Source: Pseudomonadota bacterium (lineage in GTDB: Bacteria; Pseudomonadota; Alphaproteobacteria; Rhodobacterales; Rhodobacteraceae). Taken from it: a DNA stretch of 64,000 nt. Positions 30,525 through 39,880 of this stretch are shown here, in pieces. The position numbers and the translations under genes were made by a program. The notes below the pieces were generated by a model. That model saw only the letters and a program-made list of their open reading frames with translations. It was not told where the DNA came from and made no database searches. The stretch spans positions 1-64,000 of the forward strand of contig CAUJIP010000029.1 of assembly GCA_963205235.1 (NCBI GenBank), in the 5' to 3' direction. The number at the start of each line of letters is the position of its first letter. The stretch's first letter is position 1.

Positions 30525-31709
30525 CTAGGTTCCCTTCGCCCGCCGGGCTGCACTTTCACCGGCTCTTACCCGTGCGAGATGGTCCATCGCCAGCACATCC
30601 GCAAGCGACATGATCACATTCTCGGGGCCAAGGTCCGCTGACACCGCCGACAGCGTGTCCTCGACAACCCCCGCCATCGCCATAAAGCCCAGCCGACCGG
30701 CAAGGAAATGATCCAGCGCCACTTCCTTGGCCGCATTGAAAGCCGCGCCGGAAAGCCCGCGCCGCGCCATCACCTCACGCGCCAGCCGCAGCGCGGGAAA
30801 GCGGTTCGGGTCCGGCGCGCGAAAGGTCAGGCTGCCGATCTGCGCCAGATCCAGCCGCGCCACCGGCAATTCCGCCCGCTCCGGCCAGTTCAGCGCATAG
30901 CCGATGGAATGGCGCATGTCCGGCGCGCCCATATGCGCCATGATCGCCCCATCGCGAAAGCCAACCATCGAATGGATCAGGCTTTCAGGATGCAGGATCA
31001 CCTCGATCTGGTCGGGCCGGACGCCAAAGAATTCGCGCGTCTCGATGACTTCCAGCGCCTTGTTGAACATGCTGGCGCTGTCGATGGTGATCCGCTGACC
31101 CATCGCCCAGTTCGGATGCGCCAGCGCGTCCTTGACCGTCGCGCCCGCCAAACGTTCCAGCGGCCAGTCGCGCAAAGCGCCGCCACTTGCCGTCAGGATG
31201 ATCCGCTCGACCGCGGCAATATCCTCGCCCGCGAGCGCCTGAAAAATCGCCGAATGTTCGCTGTCCACCGGCAGGACGCGGGCATTGTGACGCTGCGCCT
31301 CGGCCATCAAAAGCCGTCCCGCCGTCACCAGGCTTTCCTTGTTGGCCAGCGCCAGCGTCGCCCCCTGCGCCAACGCGCGCAGCCCCGGCACCAGACCCGC
31401 CGCGCCGACAATCGCGCTCATCACCCAGTCGGCCGGGCGGTCGGCGGCTTCGGCTATCGCCTGGGGTCCGGCTGCCACGGCAATCCCGGTTCCCGTCAAA
31501 CGGTCGCGCAAATCACCCAGACCCGAAGGATCGGCACAAACCGCAATCTCGGGTCGCAACTCGGCCGCAATCTCGGCCAGCCGCGCAACATTTCGTCCGC
31601 CCGTCAGCGCGACAATCTGATACGCATTTGTCCCGCCTGCCCTGCGGATCAGTTCAACCGTTTGCTCACCGACCGAACCGGTCGCGCCAAAGATCGAGAT
31701 TCGGCGCAA
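30525..31709 (-). CDS. dxr: 1-deoxy-D-xylulose 5-phosphate reductoisomerase
   Basis: A 394-residue enzyme of the MEP isoprenoid pathway. NADPH-binding GATGSVGEQT is at the N terminus, with ALANKESLV, PVDSEHSAIFQ and DSASMFNKALE as catalytic signatures. The best start is TTG 31709: GGAGG lies eight bases before it, and the protein then begins LRRISIFGATG as in the family, four bases after the cdsA stop. A longer reading would overlap cdsA by 32 bases. Confidence 0.96.
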   Translation of the reverse strand: MRRISIFGATGSVGEQTVELIRRAGGTNAYQIVALTGGRNVARLAEIAAELRPEIAVCADPSGLGDLRDRLTGTGIAVAAGPQAIAEAADRPADWVMSAIVGAAGLVPGLRALAQGATLALANKESLVTAGRLLMAEAQRHNARVLPVDSEHSAIFQALAGEDIAAVERIILTASGGALRDWPLERLAGATVKDALAHPNWAMGQRITIDSASMFNKALEVIETREFFGVRPDQIEVILHPESLIHSMVGFRDGAIMAHMGAPDMRHSIGYALNWPERAELPVARLDLAQIGSLTFRAPDPNRFPALRLAREVMARRGLSGAAFNAAKEVALDHFLAGRLGFMAMAGVVEDTLSAVSADLGPENVIMSLADVLAMDHLARVRAGESAARRAKGT

Positions 31710-31713
31710 GCCT

Positions 31714-32523
31714 TCAGCCTCCAAGCAGCGCTGAAACCGGGGCAAAAAGTCCCAGCGCCTTTACCGCGACAACAGCCCCGATCAGTGCGTCGAACCGGTC
31801 CAGCACCCCGCCATGCCCCGGAATCAGCTGCGAGGCATCCTTCACCCCCGCCCGCCGCTTGACCCAGCTTTCCGCGATGTCCCCCATCTGCCCCGCAAAG
31901 GCCACAAGCGCCGATACCGGGATCAGAACCCAGCTTGCACCGGCAAAGACGACAAGACCCCCGCCCACCAATGCGGCCCCGACCCATCCCGCGATTGTGC
32001 CAGACCACGTCTTCTTCGGGCTGACCCTTGGCCAGAATTTCGGCCCGCCCAGCATGCGCCCGGCGAAATAGCCCAGCACATCCGAAGCCACGACAACCGC
32101 CACCAACCACAGGATGACCGACGTGCCCCCCGCAACGCGCAGATCGACCAGACCAAAGCCCGCCAGCATGATCGCCAGCGCATAGGCACCCGCCAGCCGA
32201 CGGTCGCGACGCGGTGTCAGGATCAGCATGATCGTCGGCACGATAAGAAACAGCGCGGCAACCTCGCTTTTCAGGACCAGTGCCGCCAGAAGCGACGCAC
32301 TTGCCGCCGCGGCCAGCGTCATCGGTGACCGCCGCCGAGACGGTGCGGTCATCGAGGCCAGTTCCCAGATCATCACGCCGGTCAACAGGATGATCAGCGC
32401 CGTAAAGGCCCAGCCACCCAGCCATATCTCGACGAAACCCACCGCAACCATCGCAATGGCGGAAAGAACCCTGGTCTTCAGATCGGCCCAGCGTCCGGCA
32501 GGGGCTGCATTCGGTTCCGTCAC
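31714..32523 (-). CDS. cdsA: Phosphatidate cytidylyltransferase
   Basis: A 269-residue membrane enzyme that makes CDP-diacylglycerol. Several hydrophobic helices lead to the C-terminal signature SPKKTWSGTIAGWVGA and the final PGHGGVLDRFDALIGA. GTG 32523 has GGAGGGG upstream and overlaps the uppS stop (GTGA), which decides the start; an ATG further upstream lies inside uppS. It links isoprenoid and phospholipid steps in the superoperon. Confidence 0.95.
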   Translation of the reverse strand: MTEPNAAPAGRWADLKTRVLSAIAMVAVGFVEIWLGGWAFTALIILLTGVMIWELASMTAPSRRRSPMTLAAAASASLLAALVLKSEVAALFLIVPTIMLILTPRRDRRLAGAYALAIMLAGFGLVDLRVAGGTSVILWLVAVVVASDVLGYFAGRMLGGPKFWPRVSPKKTWSGTIAGWVGAALVGGGLVVFAGASWVLIPVSALVAFAGQMGDIAESWVKRRAGVKDASQLIPGHGGVLDRFDALIGAVVAVKALGLFAPVSALLGG

Positions 32524-33254
32524 TTGGTCGCCCCTCCAAACCGCCGTTCGCGGTTGGAAAACCGCTGGACGATGGCGGCAAGCTCTTCGGGCGAAAAGTC
32601 CGGCCACAGCGTCCCGGTGAATTCATACTCGGCATAGGCCGCCTGCCAGGGCAGGAAGTTCGAGGTCCGCGTCTCGCCACTGGTGCGGATCACCAGGTCC
32701 GGATCGGGCAACCCGCTGGTATCCAGCGCCCCGGCAAAGGCCGCTTCGGTCAGGTGCTTGGGGTCCAGAATACCCGCCGCCGCCGCCTCGGCGATCTTGC
32801 GCGCCGCGCGCAGGATTTCGTCCCGCCCGCCATAGTTGACCGCGACCGTCAGGTTCAGCCGGTCATTTCCCGCTGTCCGCGCCTCGATCCCTGCCATCAG
32901 GCGTTGCAGCTTGGGGTCCAACCGCCCGCGTTCGCCGATGAACCGCAGCCGCACCCCGGCACGGGCCAGTTTGTCGGCCTCACGCTCGATATAGCGGGCG
33001 AAAATCGCCATCAGACCAAGGACTTCCTCGGTCGAGCGTTTCCAGTTTTCGGTCGAAAAGGCGTAAAGCGTCAGCCAGCGGATGCCCAGATCGGGGCAAG
33101 CCTTGACGATCTCGCGCACCCGCTCCGCCCCTTTGCGGTGCCCGACCAGACGCGGCCAACCGCGATTGGTGGCCCAGCGGCCATTGCCATCCATGATGAT
33201 CGCAAGATGGGTGACCGGCCGCGTTTCGGTCAGGATCTGCACGTCCTTCGACAC
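32520..33254 (-). CDS. uppS: Undecaprenyl-diphosphate synthase (cis-prenyltransferase)
   Basis: A protein of about 244 residues with the cis-prenyltransferase signatures HLAIIMDGNGRWA (catalytic Asp), YAFSTENWKR and PDLVIRTSGETRTSNFLPWQ. It makes the lipid carrier for peptidoglycan. GTG 33254 has AAGGG eight bases upstream; GTG 33263, three codons earlier, almost touches that ribosome site and is less likely. In the family the second segment usually reads RxSNFLLWQ, so TSNFLPWQ is a mild variant. Confidence 0.95.
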   Translation of the reverse strand: MSKDVQILTETRPVTHLAIIMDGNGRWATNRGWPRLVGHRKGAERVREIVKACPDLGIRWLTLYAFSTENWKRSTEEVLGLMAIFARYIEREADKLARAGVRLRFIGERGRLDPKLQRLMAGIEARTAGNDRLNLTVAVNYGGRDEILRAARKIAEAAAAGILDPKHLTEAAFAGALDTSGLPDPDLVIRTSGETRTSNFLPWQAAYAEYEFTGTLWPDFSPEELAAIVQRFSNRERRFGGATK

Positions 33255-33272
33255 TTCGGCCACCCTTCGCCG

Positions 33273-33839
33273 TCAGACCTGCATGATCTCGGCCTGCTTG
33301 GCCTCAAGCGCCTTGTCGACAAGCGCAATCGCCTTGTCGGTCATCTCTTGCACTTCGTCCGACCACATCTTCTGGTCGTCCTCGCCCATGCCGGCCGACT
33401 TGGCCTTCTTGATCTGGTCCATCCCGTCGCGCCGCACGTTGCGGATCGCAACCTTGGCGTTTTCGGCATAGCCCGCCGCGACCTTGGTCAACTGCTTGCG
33501 ACGTTCCTCGTTCAGTTCCGGGATCGGCAGGCGGATCAGCGGTCCGTCAGTCACCGGGTTGATCCCGATGCCCGATTCCCGGATGGCCTTTTCGACCTTG
33601 GAAATCATGCCCTTGTCCCAGACGTTGATCACCACCATCCGGGGTTCCGGCACGTTCACCGTGCCAAGCTGCGTGATCGGGGTCATCTGGCCATAAGCCT
33701 CGACCTGGATCGCATCGACGATGGACGCACTGGCCCGCCCCGTGCGCAGCGATGCGAATTCGTGCTTCAGCGCGTTCATCGCGCCTTCCATACGGCGCTG
33801 GATGGCGTCGGTGTCGATCTCGATATCTTCATGTGCCAT
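33273..33839 (-). CDS. frr: Ribosome recycling factor
   Basis: A 188-residue protein of normal RRF length. Family segments include [30 protein letters not shown] and [20 protein letters not shown]. With EF-G it splits post-termination ribosomes. It lies between pyrH and uppS, as in most proteobacteria. AAGGAC precedes the ATG at 33839. Confidence 0.98.
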   Translation of the reverse strand: MAHEDIEIDTDAIQRRMEGAMNALKHEFASLRTGRASASIVDAIQVEAYGQMTPITQLGTVNVPEPRMVVINVWDKGMISKVEKAIRESGIGINPVTDGPLIRLPIPELNEERRKQLTKVAAGYAENAKVAIRNVRRDGMDQIKKAKSAGMGEDDQKMWSDEVQEMTDKAIALVDKALEAKQAEIMQV

Positions 33840-34077
33840 GGGACATGTCCTTCATTTCGTCGCGGGCGCACCGGCCCGAAGGTTTTCGGCTCTATAGCAG
33901 AGCGACCGGCCAAGGGTATAGGCCAAAGCAAGCGCCTTTCGTGCAGATGTCGTGCAGCCCGTGGTTAACGGCGCGCGCAGCACCTGCGGGCAAGACGGAA
34001 GGAAGACAAAAGCAAGACGAAAGGAAGACGGGTCACCTTTCGTTAATGGTCCGGATTACCGCAGCGTTCGCAACTGC
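33840..34077 (-). other. pyrH-frr intergenic region with an 18-base direct repeat
   Basis: The 238 bases hold no gene I can support. An imperfect direct repeat is present: GCAAGACGGAAGGAAGAC at 33990-34007 and GCAAGACGAAAGGAAGAC at 34012-34029, one mismatch, period 22. GTGGTTAACG at 33961-33970 reads TTAACCAC on the minus strand, close to a CtrA half-site. The region may carry the frr promoter. Confidence 0.55.
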
Positions 34078-34821
34078 TTAGCCCTGAACCCGCGTATAGG
34101 TCCCCTCGCCCGCCAAAATCCCCCGGAACCCACCCGGTTCGTCCAGCGAAAAGACGATGATCGGCAGGTCATTGTCCCGCGCCAGCGCAATCGCCGTCGC
34201 ATCCATCACGCCCAGATGCTTTTCCAGCACCTCGTCATAACTGACATGGTCGTATCGCTTGGCATGGGCATGTTTCTTCGGGTCCATGTCATAGACCCCG
34301 TCCACCTTGGTGCCCTTGAAGATCGCCTGACAGGCCATCTCGCTTGCCCGCAGCGTCGCCGCCGTGTCGGTGGTGAAATAGGGGTTCCCGGTGCCTGCGG
34401 CAAAGATGCAGACCCGCTTCTTCTCCAGATGCCGCACCGCGCGGCGGCGGATGTAGGGTTCGCAGACCTGATCCATTGGAATGGCGCTGATGACGCGGGT
34501 AAAGACGCCGATCTCCTCCAGCGCCGACTGCATGGCCAGCGCGTTCATCACCGTGGCCAGCATCCCCATGTAGTCCGCCGTCGTCCGCTCCATCCCTTGG
34601 GCGCTGCCTTGCAAGCCCCGGAAGATGTTGCCGCCGCCGATGACCATGCAGATCTCGACCCCAAGGTCGCGAACCGATTTCACCTCTTGCGCGATCCGCG
34701 CGACAGTCGGGGGATGCAGGCCAAAGCCCTGGTCGCCCATCAGCGCCTCACCCGAGATTTTAAGCATCACACGGCTGTATTTCACCGCCGCCGCCCCGTT
34801 TTCGGTCGCCGCCTTGGACAT
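34078..34821 (-). CDS. pyrH: UMP kinase
   Basis: A 247-residue amino-acid-kinase-fold enzyme phosphorylating UMP. Segments: [49 protein letters not shown] and [13 protein letters not shown]. It is allosterically controlled by GTP and UTP in known bacteria. The start 34821 follows AGGGGGAC; a five-residue longer reading starts at 34836. It heads the envelope superoperon and diverges from miaA. Confidence 0.97.
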   Translation of the reverse strand: MSKAATENGAAAVKYSRVMLKISGEALMGDQGFGLHPPTVARIAQEVKSVRDLGVEICMVIGGGNIFRGLQGSAQGMERTTADYMGMLATVMNALAMQSALEEIGVFTRVISAIPMDQVCEPYIRRRAVRHLEKKRVCIFAAGTGNPYFTTDTAATLRASEMACQAIFKGTKVDGVYDMDPKKHAHAKRYDHVSYDEVLEKHLGVMDATAIALARDNDLPIIVFSLDEPGGFRGILAGEGTYTRVQG

Positions 34822-34913
34822 GTGTCCCCCCTGCATTTCGTTTTGTCGTTGGACTGGGGCGCAAAATGTCGCAAAACCGCTGCAGGTTCAACCGCAGATC
34901 GGGCGAAAGAGGG

Positions 34914-35780
34914 ATGAAACTCAACACCATTTCGCGCGAGGCCCCGGTTCTGATCGCCGGACCCACCGCCAGCGGCAAATCCGCCCTGGCGATGGAGCTT
35001 GCCGCGCGGGATGGCCGTATGATCGTGAATGCCGATGCGCTGCAGGTCTATGGCAACTGGCGCATCCTGACCGCCCGCCCTTCACAGGCTGACGAGGCCG
35101 CCCTGCCCCACGCGCTTTATGGTCATGTCCTGCGCGACCAGACCTATTCCGTCGGGCACTGGCTGCGCGATCTGGCCCCGCTTCTGTCGCGACCGGTGGT
35201 GATCGTCGGCGGTACGGGGTTGAACTTTACCGCCCTGACCCGGGGTCTGGCCGAAATCCCCGACACCCCGCCCGCTGTCCGCGCCCTTGCTGATGCCCGC
35301 ATGGCCGCCGAAGGCCGCGCTGCCCTTCTGGCCGAGCTTGACCCCGCAACCGCCGCCCGGATCGACCCGTTGAACGGCGTCCGCGTCCAGCGCGCCTGGG
35401 AGGTGTTGCAGGCAACCGGGCGAGGGCTTGCCAGCTGGCAAGACGACACCCCGCCGCCACTGATGCCCTTGGCCGGGGCCGAGGGTCTGGTTCTGGTGCC
35501 CGATGTCGATTGGCTGAACGCCCGCATCGACCGGCGCTTTAACCAGATGCTGACCGAAGGCGCATTGGATGAAGCGCAGGAAAACCTGGCCGATTGGAAC
35601 CCGAAACGCCCGTCGTCCAAGGCCATCGGCGCCCCAGAACTGATCGCCCATCTGCGGGGCGAACTGACCCTGTCGCAGGCGACCGAGGCCGCGACATTGG
35701 CCAGCCGCCAATACGCAAAACGGCAGCGCACCTGGTTCAGATCGAACATGTTGGGGTGGCACCAGCTTTCCCTGCCATGA
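34914..35780 (+). CDS. miaA: tRNA dimethylallyltransferase
   Basis: A 288-residue enzyme that prenylates A37 of tRNAs reading U-initial codons. P-loop [11 protein letters not shown] (about residues 15-25), the substrate region [33 protein letters not shown] and the C-terminal [10 protein letters not shown] are all present. I chose ATG 34914; an upstream ATG at 34866 would add 16 residues without similarity, though AGAGGG lies very close to the chosen start. The enzyme uses dimethylallyl diphosphate from the MEP pathway (dxr, same window). Confidence 0.94.
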   Translation: MKLNTISREAPVLIAGPTASGKSALAMELAARDGRMIVNADALQVYGNWRILTARPSQADEAALPHALYGHVLRDQTYSVGHWLRDLAPLLSRPVVIVGGTGLNFTALTRGLAEIPDTPPAVRALADARMAAEGRAALLAELDPATAARIDPLNGVRVQRAWEVLQATGRGLASWQDDTPPPLMPLAGAEGLVLVPDVDWLNARIDRRFNQMLTEGALDEAQENLADWNPKRPSSKAIGAPELIAHLRGELTLSQATEAATLASRQYAKRQRTWFRSNMLGWHQLSLP

Positions 35781-35956
35781 TATGGGGTTACGACAAGATA
35801 TTGAGGTAAATGTTCGATTAACCACTCAGTTTTCCTCGCCAAAATGCAACACTGTGGACAAGTTTCACGTCCCTGCAATTTTCCCCTTGGGTTCCGCGAA
35901 TCAGCCTGTTTAACTGGCCTTGCTCGCAGGAAAAAAACCCAGGGACCTACCCCATC

Positions 35957-36757
35957 ATGACGTTGACTCTGACCGCCTCGCCGCTTCGGCTGGTTGCAAT
36001 TCCTCGTCTTGCTGCCGGGGGGCGCTGGCGGGTTGAAGCAATGCGTTCGCTTTCCGAACCCTGCCTGCTTTGGTTCACCAAAGGTCAGGGCAGAATCACG
36101 ATCTCGGGGGTGACGCGCGGCTACACGGCACATAATGCGGTTTTCATCCCGGCAGGCGTCATGCATGCGTTCGAAGCCGGGGCGCAGGTTTTCGGCTCGG
36201 CGGTGTTTTTCGGGCGCAATTCCAGCGTCGTCCTGCCGAAGGCTTCGCTGCATCTGCGCATTCGCGACGTCCATCCGCAGCAGGAAATCAACGTCCTGCT
36301 TGATTCGCTGTCGCGGGAACTTGAAAGCGATATACCCGCCCATGACCGCGCGACCGAAGCCTATGCCGGGCTGATCGGCGTCTGGCTGGAACGGCAGGCC
36401 CGCAAGGCCGATGTGATCGAAGCCCCCCGCCCCGATGCGACCCGCCGTCTGGTTGCGCGTTACACCGCCCTGCTGGAACGGAATTTCCGCACCGGCATGG
36501 GGGTTTCCGACTTTGCCGCTGCCTTGGGCGTGACCTCGACCCACCTGACGCGCTGCTGCAACACGGCCTGCGGCCGCCCCGCAAGTGCCCTTCTGCAAGA
36601 CCGCCGAATCTTCGAGGCGCGCAAGCTTCTGGCCGAAACCAAGATCCCCGTCGGCAAGATCGCCGAGCAACTTGGTTTCAACTCGCCGGCCTATTTTACC
36701 CGGGCCTTCCAGCACCTGACAGGCAAGTCTCCGACGGCATTCCGCCGTGCTGGCTGA
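35957..36757 (+). CDS. AraC-family transcriptional regulator
   Basis: A 266-residue regulator. The N-terminal cupin-like sensor contains TISGVTRGYTAHNAVFIPAG, and the C-terminal double helix-turn-helix (about 165-262) includes FAAALGVTSTHLTRCC and KIAEQLGFNSPAYFTRAFQ with the closing GKSPTAFRR. It lies 224 bases upstream of the peptide-type ABC importer on the same strand and is a reasonable candidate regulator of it. The effector is unknown. A TTAACCAC site lies at 35818-35825 upstream of it. Confidence 0.92.
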   Translation: MTLTLTASPLRLVAIPRLAAGGRWRVEAMRSLSEPCLLWFTKGQGRITISGVTRGYTAHNAVFIPAGVMHAFEAGAQVFGSAVFFGRNSSVVLPKASLHLRIRDVHPQQEINVLLDSLSRELESDIPAHDRATEAYAGLIGVWLERQARKADVIEAPRPDATRRLVARYTALLERNFRTGMGVSDFAAALGVTSTHLTRCCNTACGRPASALLQDRRIFEARKLLAETKIPVGKIAEQLGFNSPAYFTRAFQHLTGKSPTAFRRAG

Positions 36758-36981
36758 CTTTTACCGGGCCAAGTGACAGTTTCGACGCAAGCGTGTCGCA
36801 AACGGCCTCAGATAGTCGAATCTAGCCGTTGACGCATGGCCAAAGAAAATGCGCAATGATGCGTGGGGAGGTTCACTTATCTTGCCGTTTCTGGCGATGC
36901 TTTTGACGTATCAGAAGGCCAGCCGATTCCGGACAATAAGGCGCAACCAAAGCCACCAAAAAGTCTGTCAGGGAGACACGA
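36758..36981 (+). promoter_or_regulatory. Leader and probable promoter region of the ABC importer operon
   Basis: This 224-base gap precedes the binding-protein gene. TTGACG at 36829-36834 is a good -35 element; 17 bases on, CGCAAT at 36852-36857 is only a weak -10. The operon start is most likely in this gap. GGGAG before 36982 is the ribosome site of the binding-protein gene. Confidence 0.35.
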
Positions 36982-38679
36982 ATGAAAGACATGATCCACA
37001 CGGCGGATGTTCATCCGGCCGCAAAAATGTATGCCGAGGAAGTCGTTGCCGGTACGCTTAGCCGTCGCGAATTCCTTGTGCGCTCGACCGCGCTTGGCGT
37101 GTCGGCGGCGGCAGCCTACGGGATGCTTGGCCTCGAAGCCCCGCCCGCCATGGCACAAGATGCCACCATGGGCGGCACGCTGCGCATGTCCATGGAACTG
37201 AAGGCGCTGAAAGACCCGCGCACCGCTGATTGGTCGCAGATCGCCAACGCGACCCGCGGCACCTTGGAATACATGGTCGAATACAATGCCGACGGCTCGC
37301 TGCGCGGCATGCTGCTGGAAAGCTGGGAAGCCAACGCTGACGCCACCGGTTACACGCTCAAGGTCCGTCCGGGCGTCAAGTGGAACAACGGCGACGACTT
37401 CACCGCCGATGACGTTGCCAACAACATCGCCCGCTGGTGCGATGGCCGCGTTGCCGGTAACTCGATGGCCGCGCGCGTTGCCTCGCTTTGCGACGAAATC
37501 ACTGAAACCCAGCCCGATCCGGCTGATGCCACCAAGACCGTCGACGTGGTCATCCTGCAGCAGACCGCAGGGTCGGTTACCGTTGTCGATCCGCTGACGG
37601 TGGAACTGAAGCTCAAGGCACCGGACATCACGCTGATCGTCGGCATGGCTGACTATCCGGCTGCCGTGGTTCACAGCGCCTATGACAACGGCGATCCGAC
37701 CAATGCCGTCGGCACTGGCCCCTACCTGATCGAGACCATGGAAGTCGGCGTCAAGTGCCACCTGGTCAAGAACGCCAACCACACCTGGTGGGGCACCGCT
37801 GTTTACGGCGGCCCGTACCTGGACCGCATCGAATACACCGACCTTGGCACCGATCCGGCTGCCGAAGTCGCTGCTGTCGGTTCGGGCGAACTTGACGCCA
37901 CCTATCAGTCGGTCGGCGAATTCATCGACCAGCTTGATGCCCTGGGCTGGACCAAGTCGGAAGCCGTCACCGCCTCGACCATCGCGGTGCGCTTCAACCA
38001 GCTTGCCGAAGAGTACAAGACCAAGGAAGTCCGCACCTCGCTGATCAAGGCCGTGGACAACAAGATCGTCCTGGAACTTGGCTATTCGAACCTTGGTCAG
38101 CCGGCTGAAAACCACCATGTCTGCCCGATCCACCCGGAATACTTTGCCCTGCCCGCACAGACGGTTGACCCCGCCGCTGCCAAGGCCGGGATCGAAGCTG
38201 CCGGGTTGGCCGACCACGAGTTCGAGCTGATCTCGCTGGACGATGCCTGGCAAGCGGCCACCTGTGACGCGGTTGCGGCACAGATCCGTGACGCCGGCAT
38301 CAACATCAAGCGGACCACGCTGCCCGGCTCGACCTTCTGGAACGACTGGACCAAGTATCCGTTCTCGGCGACCGAATGGAACATGCGTCCGCTTGGCGTG
38401 CAGGTTCTGGCCCTTGCCTACAAGACCGGTGTGGCATGGAACGAAACCGCCATGGCCAATGCCGAGTTTGACGAACTGCTTGGCAAGGCCATGTCGATCG
38501 CTGATGCTGGCGAACGGTCCAAGGTGATGGAGCGGATCGAACAGATCATGCAGGAAGACGGCGTGATGGTTCAGCCCTACTGGCGCTCGATCTATCGCCA
38601 CTTCGACCCGAAGGTCAAAGGCTGCGACATGCACCCGACGTTCGAGCATCATCACTACAAGTGGTCGATCTCTGCCTAA
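36982..38679 (+). CDS. Tat-exported peptide-type ABC transporter binding protein
   Basis: A 565-residue family 5 solute-binding protein (DppA/OppA/NikA class). It is unusual in having a 27-residue N-terminal extension before a twin-arginine leader, [21 protein letters not shown], with cleavage after PPAMAQ. The mature part has the family pattern [40 protein letters not shown] and [11 protein letters not shown]. Tat export implies folding before export. The ligand, probably a peptide or amine-like compound, cannot be read from sequence. A strong hairpin separates it from the permease genes. Confidence 0.93.
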   Translation: MKDMIHTADVHPAAKMYAEEVVAGTLSRREFLVRSTALGVSAAAAYGMLGLEAPPAMAQDATMGGTLRMSMELKALKDPRTADWSQIANATRGTLEYMVEYNADGSLRGMLLESWEANADATGYTLKVRPGVKWNNGDDFTADDVANNIARWCDGRVAGNSMAARVASLCDEITETQPDPADATKTVDVVILQQTAGSVTVVDPLTVELKLKAPDITLIVGMADYPAAVVHSAYDNGDPTNAVGTGPYLIETMEVGVKCHLVKNANHTWWGTAVYGGPYLDRIEYTDLGTDPAAEVAAVGSGELDATYQSVGEFIDQLDALGWTKSEAVTASTIAVRFNQLAEEYKTKEVRTSLIKAVDNKIVLELGYSNLGQPAENHHVCPIHPEYFALPAQTVDPAAAKAGIEAAGLADHEFELISLDDAWQAATCDAVAAQIRDAGINIKRTTLPGSTFWNDWTKYPFSATEWNMRPLGVQVLALAYKTGVAWNETAMANAEFDELLGKAMSIADAGERSKVMERIEQIMQEDGVMVQPYWRSIYRHFDPKVKGCDMHPTFEHHHYKWSISA

Positions 38680-38697
38680 GGCAACCGAGCTGGACAG

Positions 38698-38723
38698 GGT
38701 GCGCGGAGGAAACTCCGCGCACC
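38698..38723 (+). terminator. GNRA-loop hairpin between binding-protein and permease genes
   Basis: GGTGCGCGGAG (38698-38708) pairs perfectly with CTCCGCGCACC (38713-38723) around a GAAA tetraloop. No T-run follows, so it is more likely an mRNA 3'-end stabiliser or partial attenuator than a full terminator. Such hairpins commonly let binding proteins be made in excess over permeases. Confidence 0.6.
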
Positions 38724-38782
38724 GCCACACTCTCTCCCGTTCTGCGGGCGAGCGATCTTTTGCGCCCTGATCGGAGCCGGAC

Positions 38783-39868
38783 ATGCTGAAGTTCGTCATC
38801 AAACGCCTGTTTGTGATGCTTTTGACGGCATTTGCACTGACCTTCATCGTATTCTGGCTGACCAACCTGCCGCCGAACCTGGAAAAACTGGCCAAATCCG
38901 AGGCCGGAACCCGGATTTCGGATGCCGAGGTTGAAACCTGGCTGTCCGAAAACGGCTATGACTCCTCGCCGCTGAACCGCTATGGTCAGTGGCTTGGTCT
39001 GTTGCCCGGCTGGACCGACACGGCCCAGAACGGAACGCCCACCGGGCGCTGTCTGGAACCGGGCACCGACCCGGCCGCCGCCCCGCGCTTCTGCGGTCTG
39101 TTGCAGGGCGACTGGGGCCAGTCCACCGTCTTCAAGGTCCCGGTCTCTCAGGTGATCGCGCGGTCGTTGTCGTTGACTGGCTGGCTGATGTTCGCCGTCA
39201 TGGCGGTGATGGTGCCGACCGCGCTTTTCCTTGGGGTCCTGTCAGGCATGCGGGAAGGCTCGCGCACCGACCGGGTGCTGTCGTCGTTCTCGATCGCATC
39301 GACGGCCACCCCTGAATATGTCTCGGGCGTGGTGTTCATCGCCCTTCTCGCCTCTCCGATGACCGGCTTGTCCCCACTTCTGGCCGGGGCGGGCTGGATC
39401 GAGACAAAGACGTTGTTCATGGGCACTGCGACCAGTGCGATGGATGACATCAATTTCTGGAACTTCGCGCTGCCGGTGATGACCATCGCGCTTTACGGCA
39501 TCGGCTATATCGCCCGGATGACCCGCGCGAGCATGACCGAGGTGATGACCGCGCAATACATCCGCACCGCGCGCCTGAAGGGCGTCGGCTTCCGTCAGGT
39601 CGTCATGCGGCATGCCTTGCGAAACGCGCTGATCGCCCCCTTCACCGTGATCATGCTGCAGTTCCCGTGGCTGCTGAACGGCGTGGTCATCGTGGAGACC
39701 CTGTACAACTACAAGGGCTTTGGCTGGACGCTGGTGCAGGCCGCCGGCAACAACGACATCGAGCTTCTCTTGGGCTGTTCGGTGGTCGCCGTGGTCCTTG
39801 TCCTGATCACGCAGCTGATCTCGGACATCGGCTATGTCTTCCTCAATCCCCGCATCCGGCTGTCGTAA
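38783..39868 (+). CDS. Peptide-type ABC transporter permease (DppB/OppB class)
   Basis: A 361-residue inner-membrane protein starting MLKFVIKRLFVMLLTAFALTF like all DppB proteins. The EAA loop region is TRASMTEVMTAQYIRTARLKG followed by HALRNALIAPFTVI. A periplasmic region (about 50-115) carries two cysteines (GRCLEPG and RFCGLLQGDWG). It forms the channel with the next permease. It begins 103 bases after the binding-protein gene, just past the hairpin. Confidence 0.93.
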   Translation: MLKFVIKRLFVMLLTAFALTFIVFWLTNLPPNLEKLAKSEAGTRISDAEVETWLSENGYDSSPLNRYGQWLGLLPGWTDTAQNGTPTGRCLEPGTDPAAAPRFCGLLQGDWGQSTVFKVPVSQVIARSLSLTGWLMFAVMAVMVPTALFLGVLSGMREGSRTDRVLSSFSIASTATPEYVSGVVFIALLASPMTGLSPLLAGAGWIETKTLFMGTATSAMDDINFWNFALPVMTIALYGIGYIARMTRASMTEVMTAQYIRTARLKGVGFRQVVMRHALRNALIAPFTVIMLQFPWLLNGVVIVETLYNYKGFGWTLVQAAGNNDIELLLGCSVVAVVLVLITQLISDIGYVFLNPRIRLS

Positions 39869-39880
39869 GGAACACTGAAC

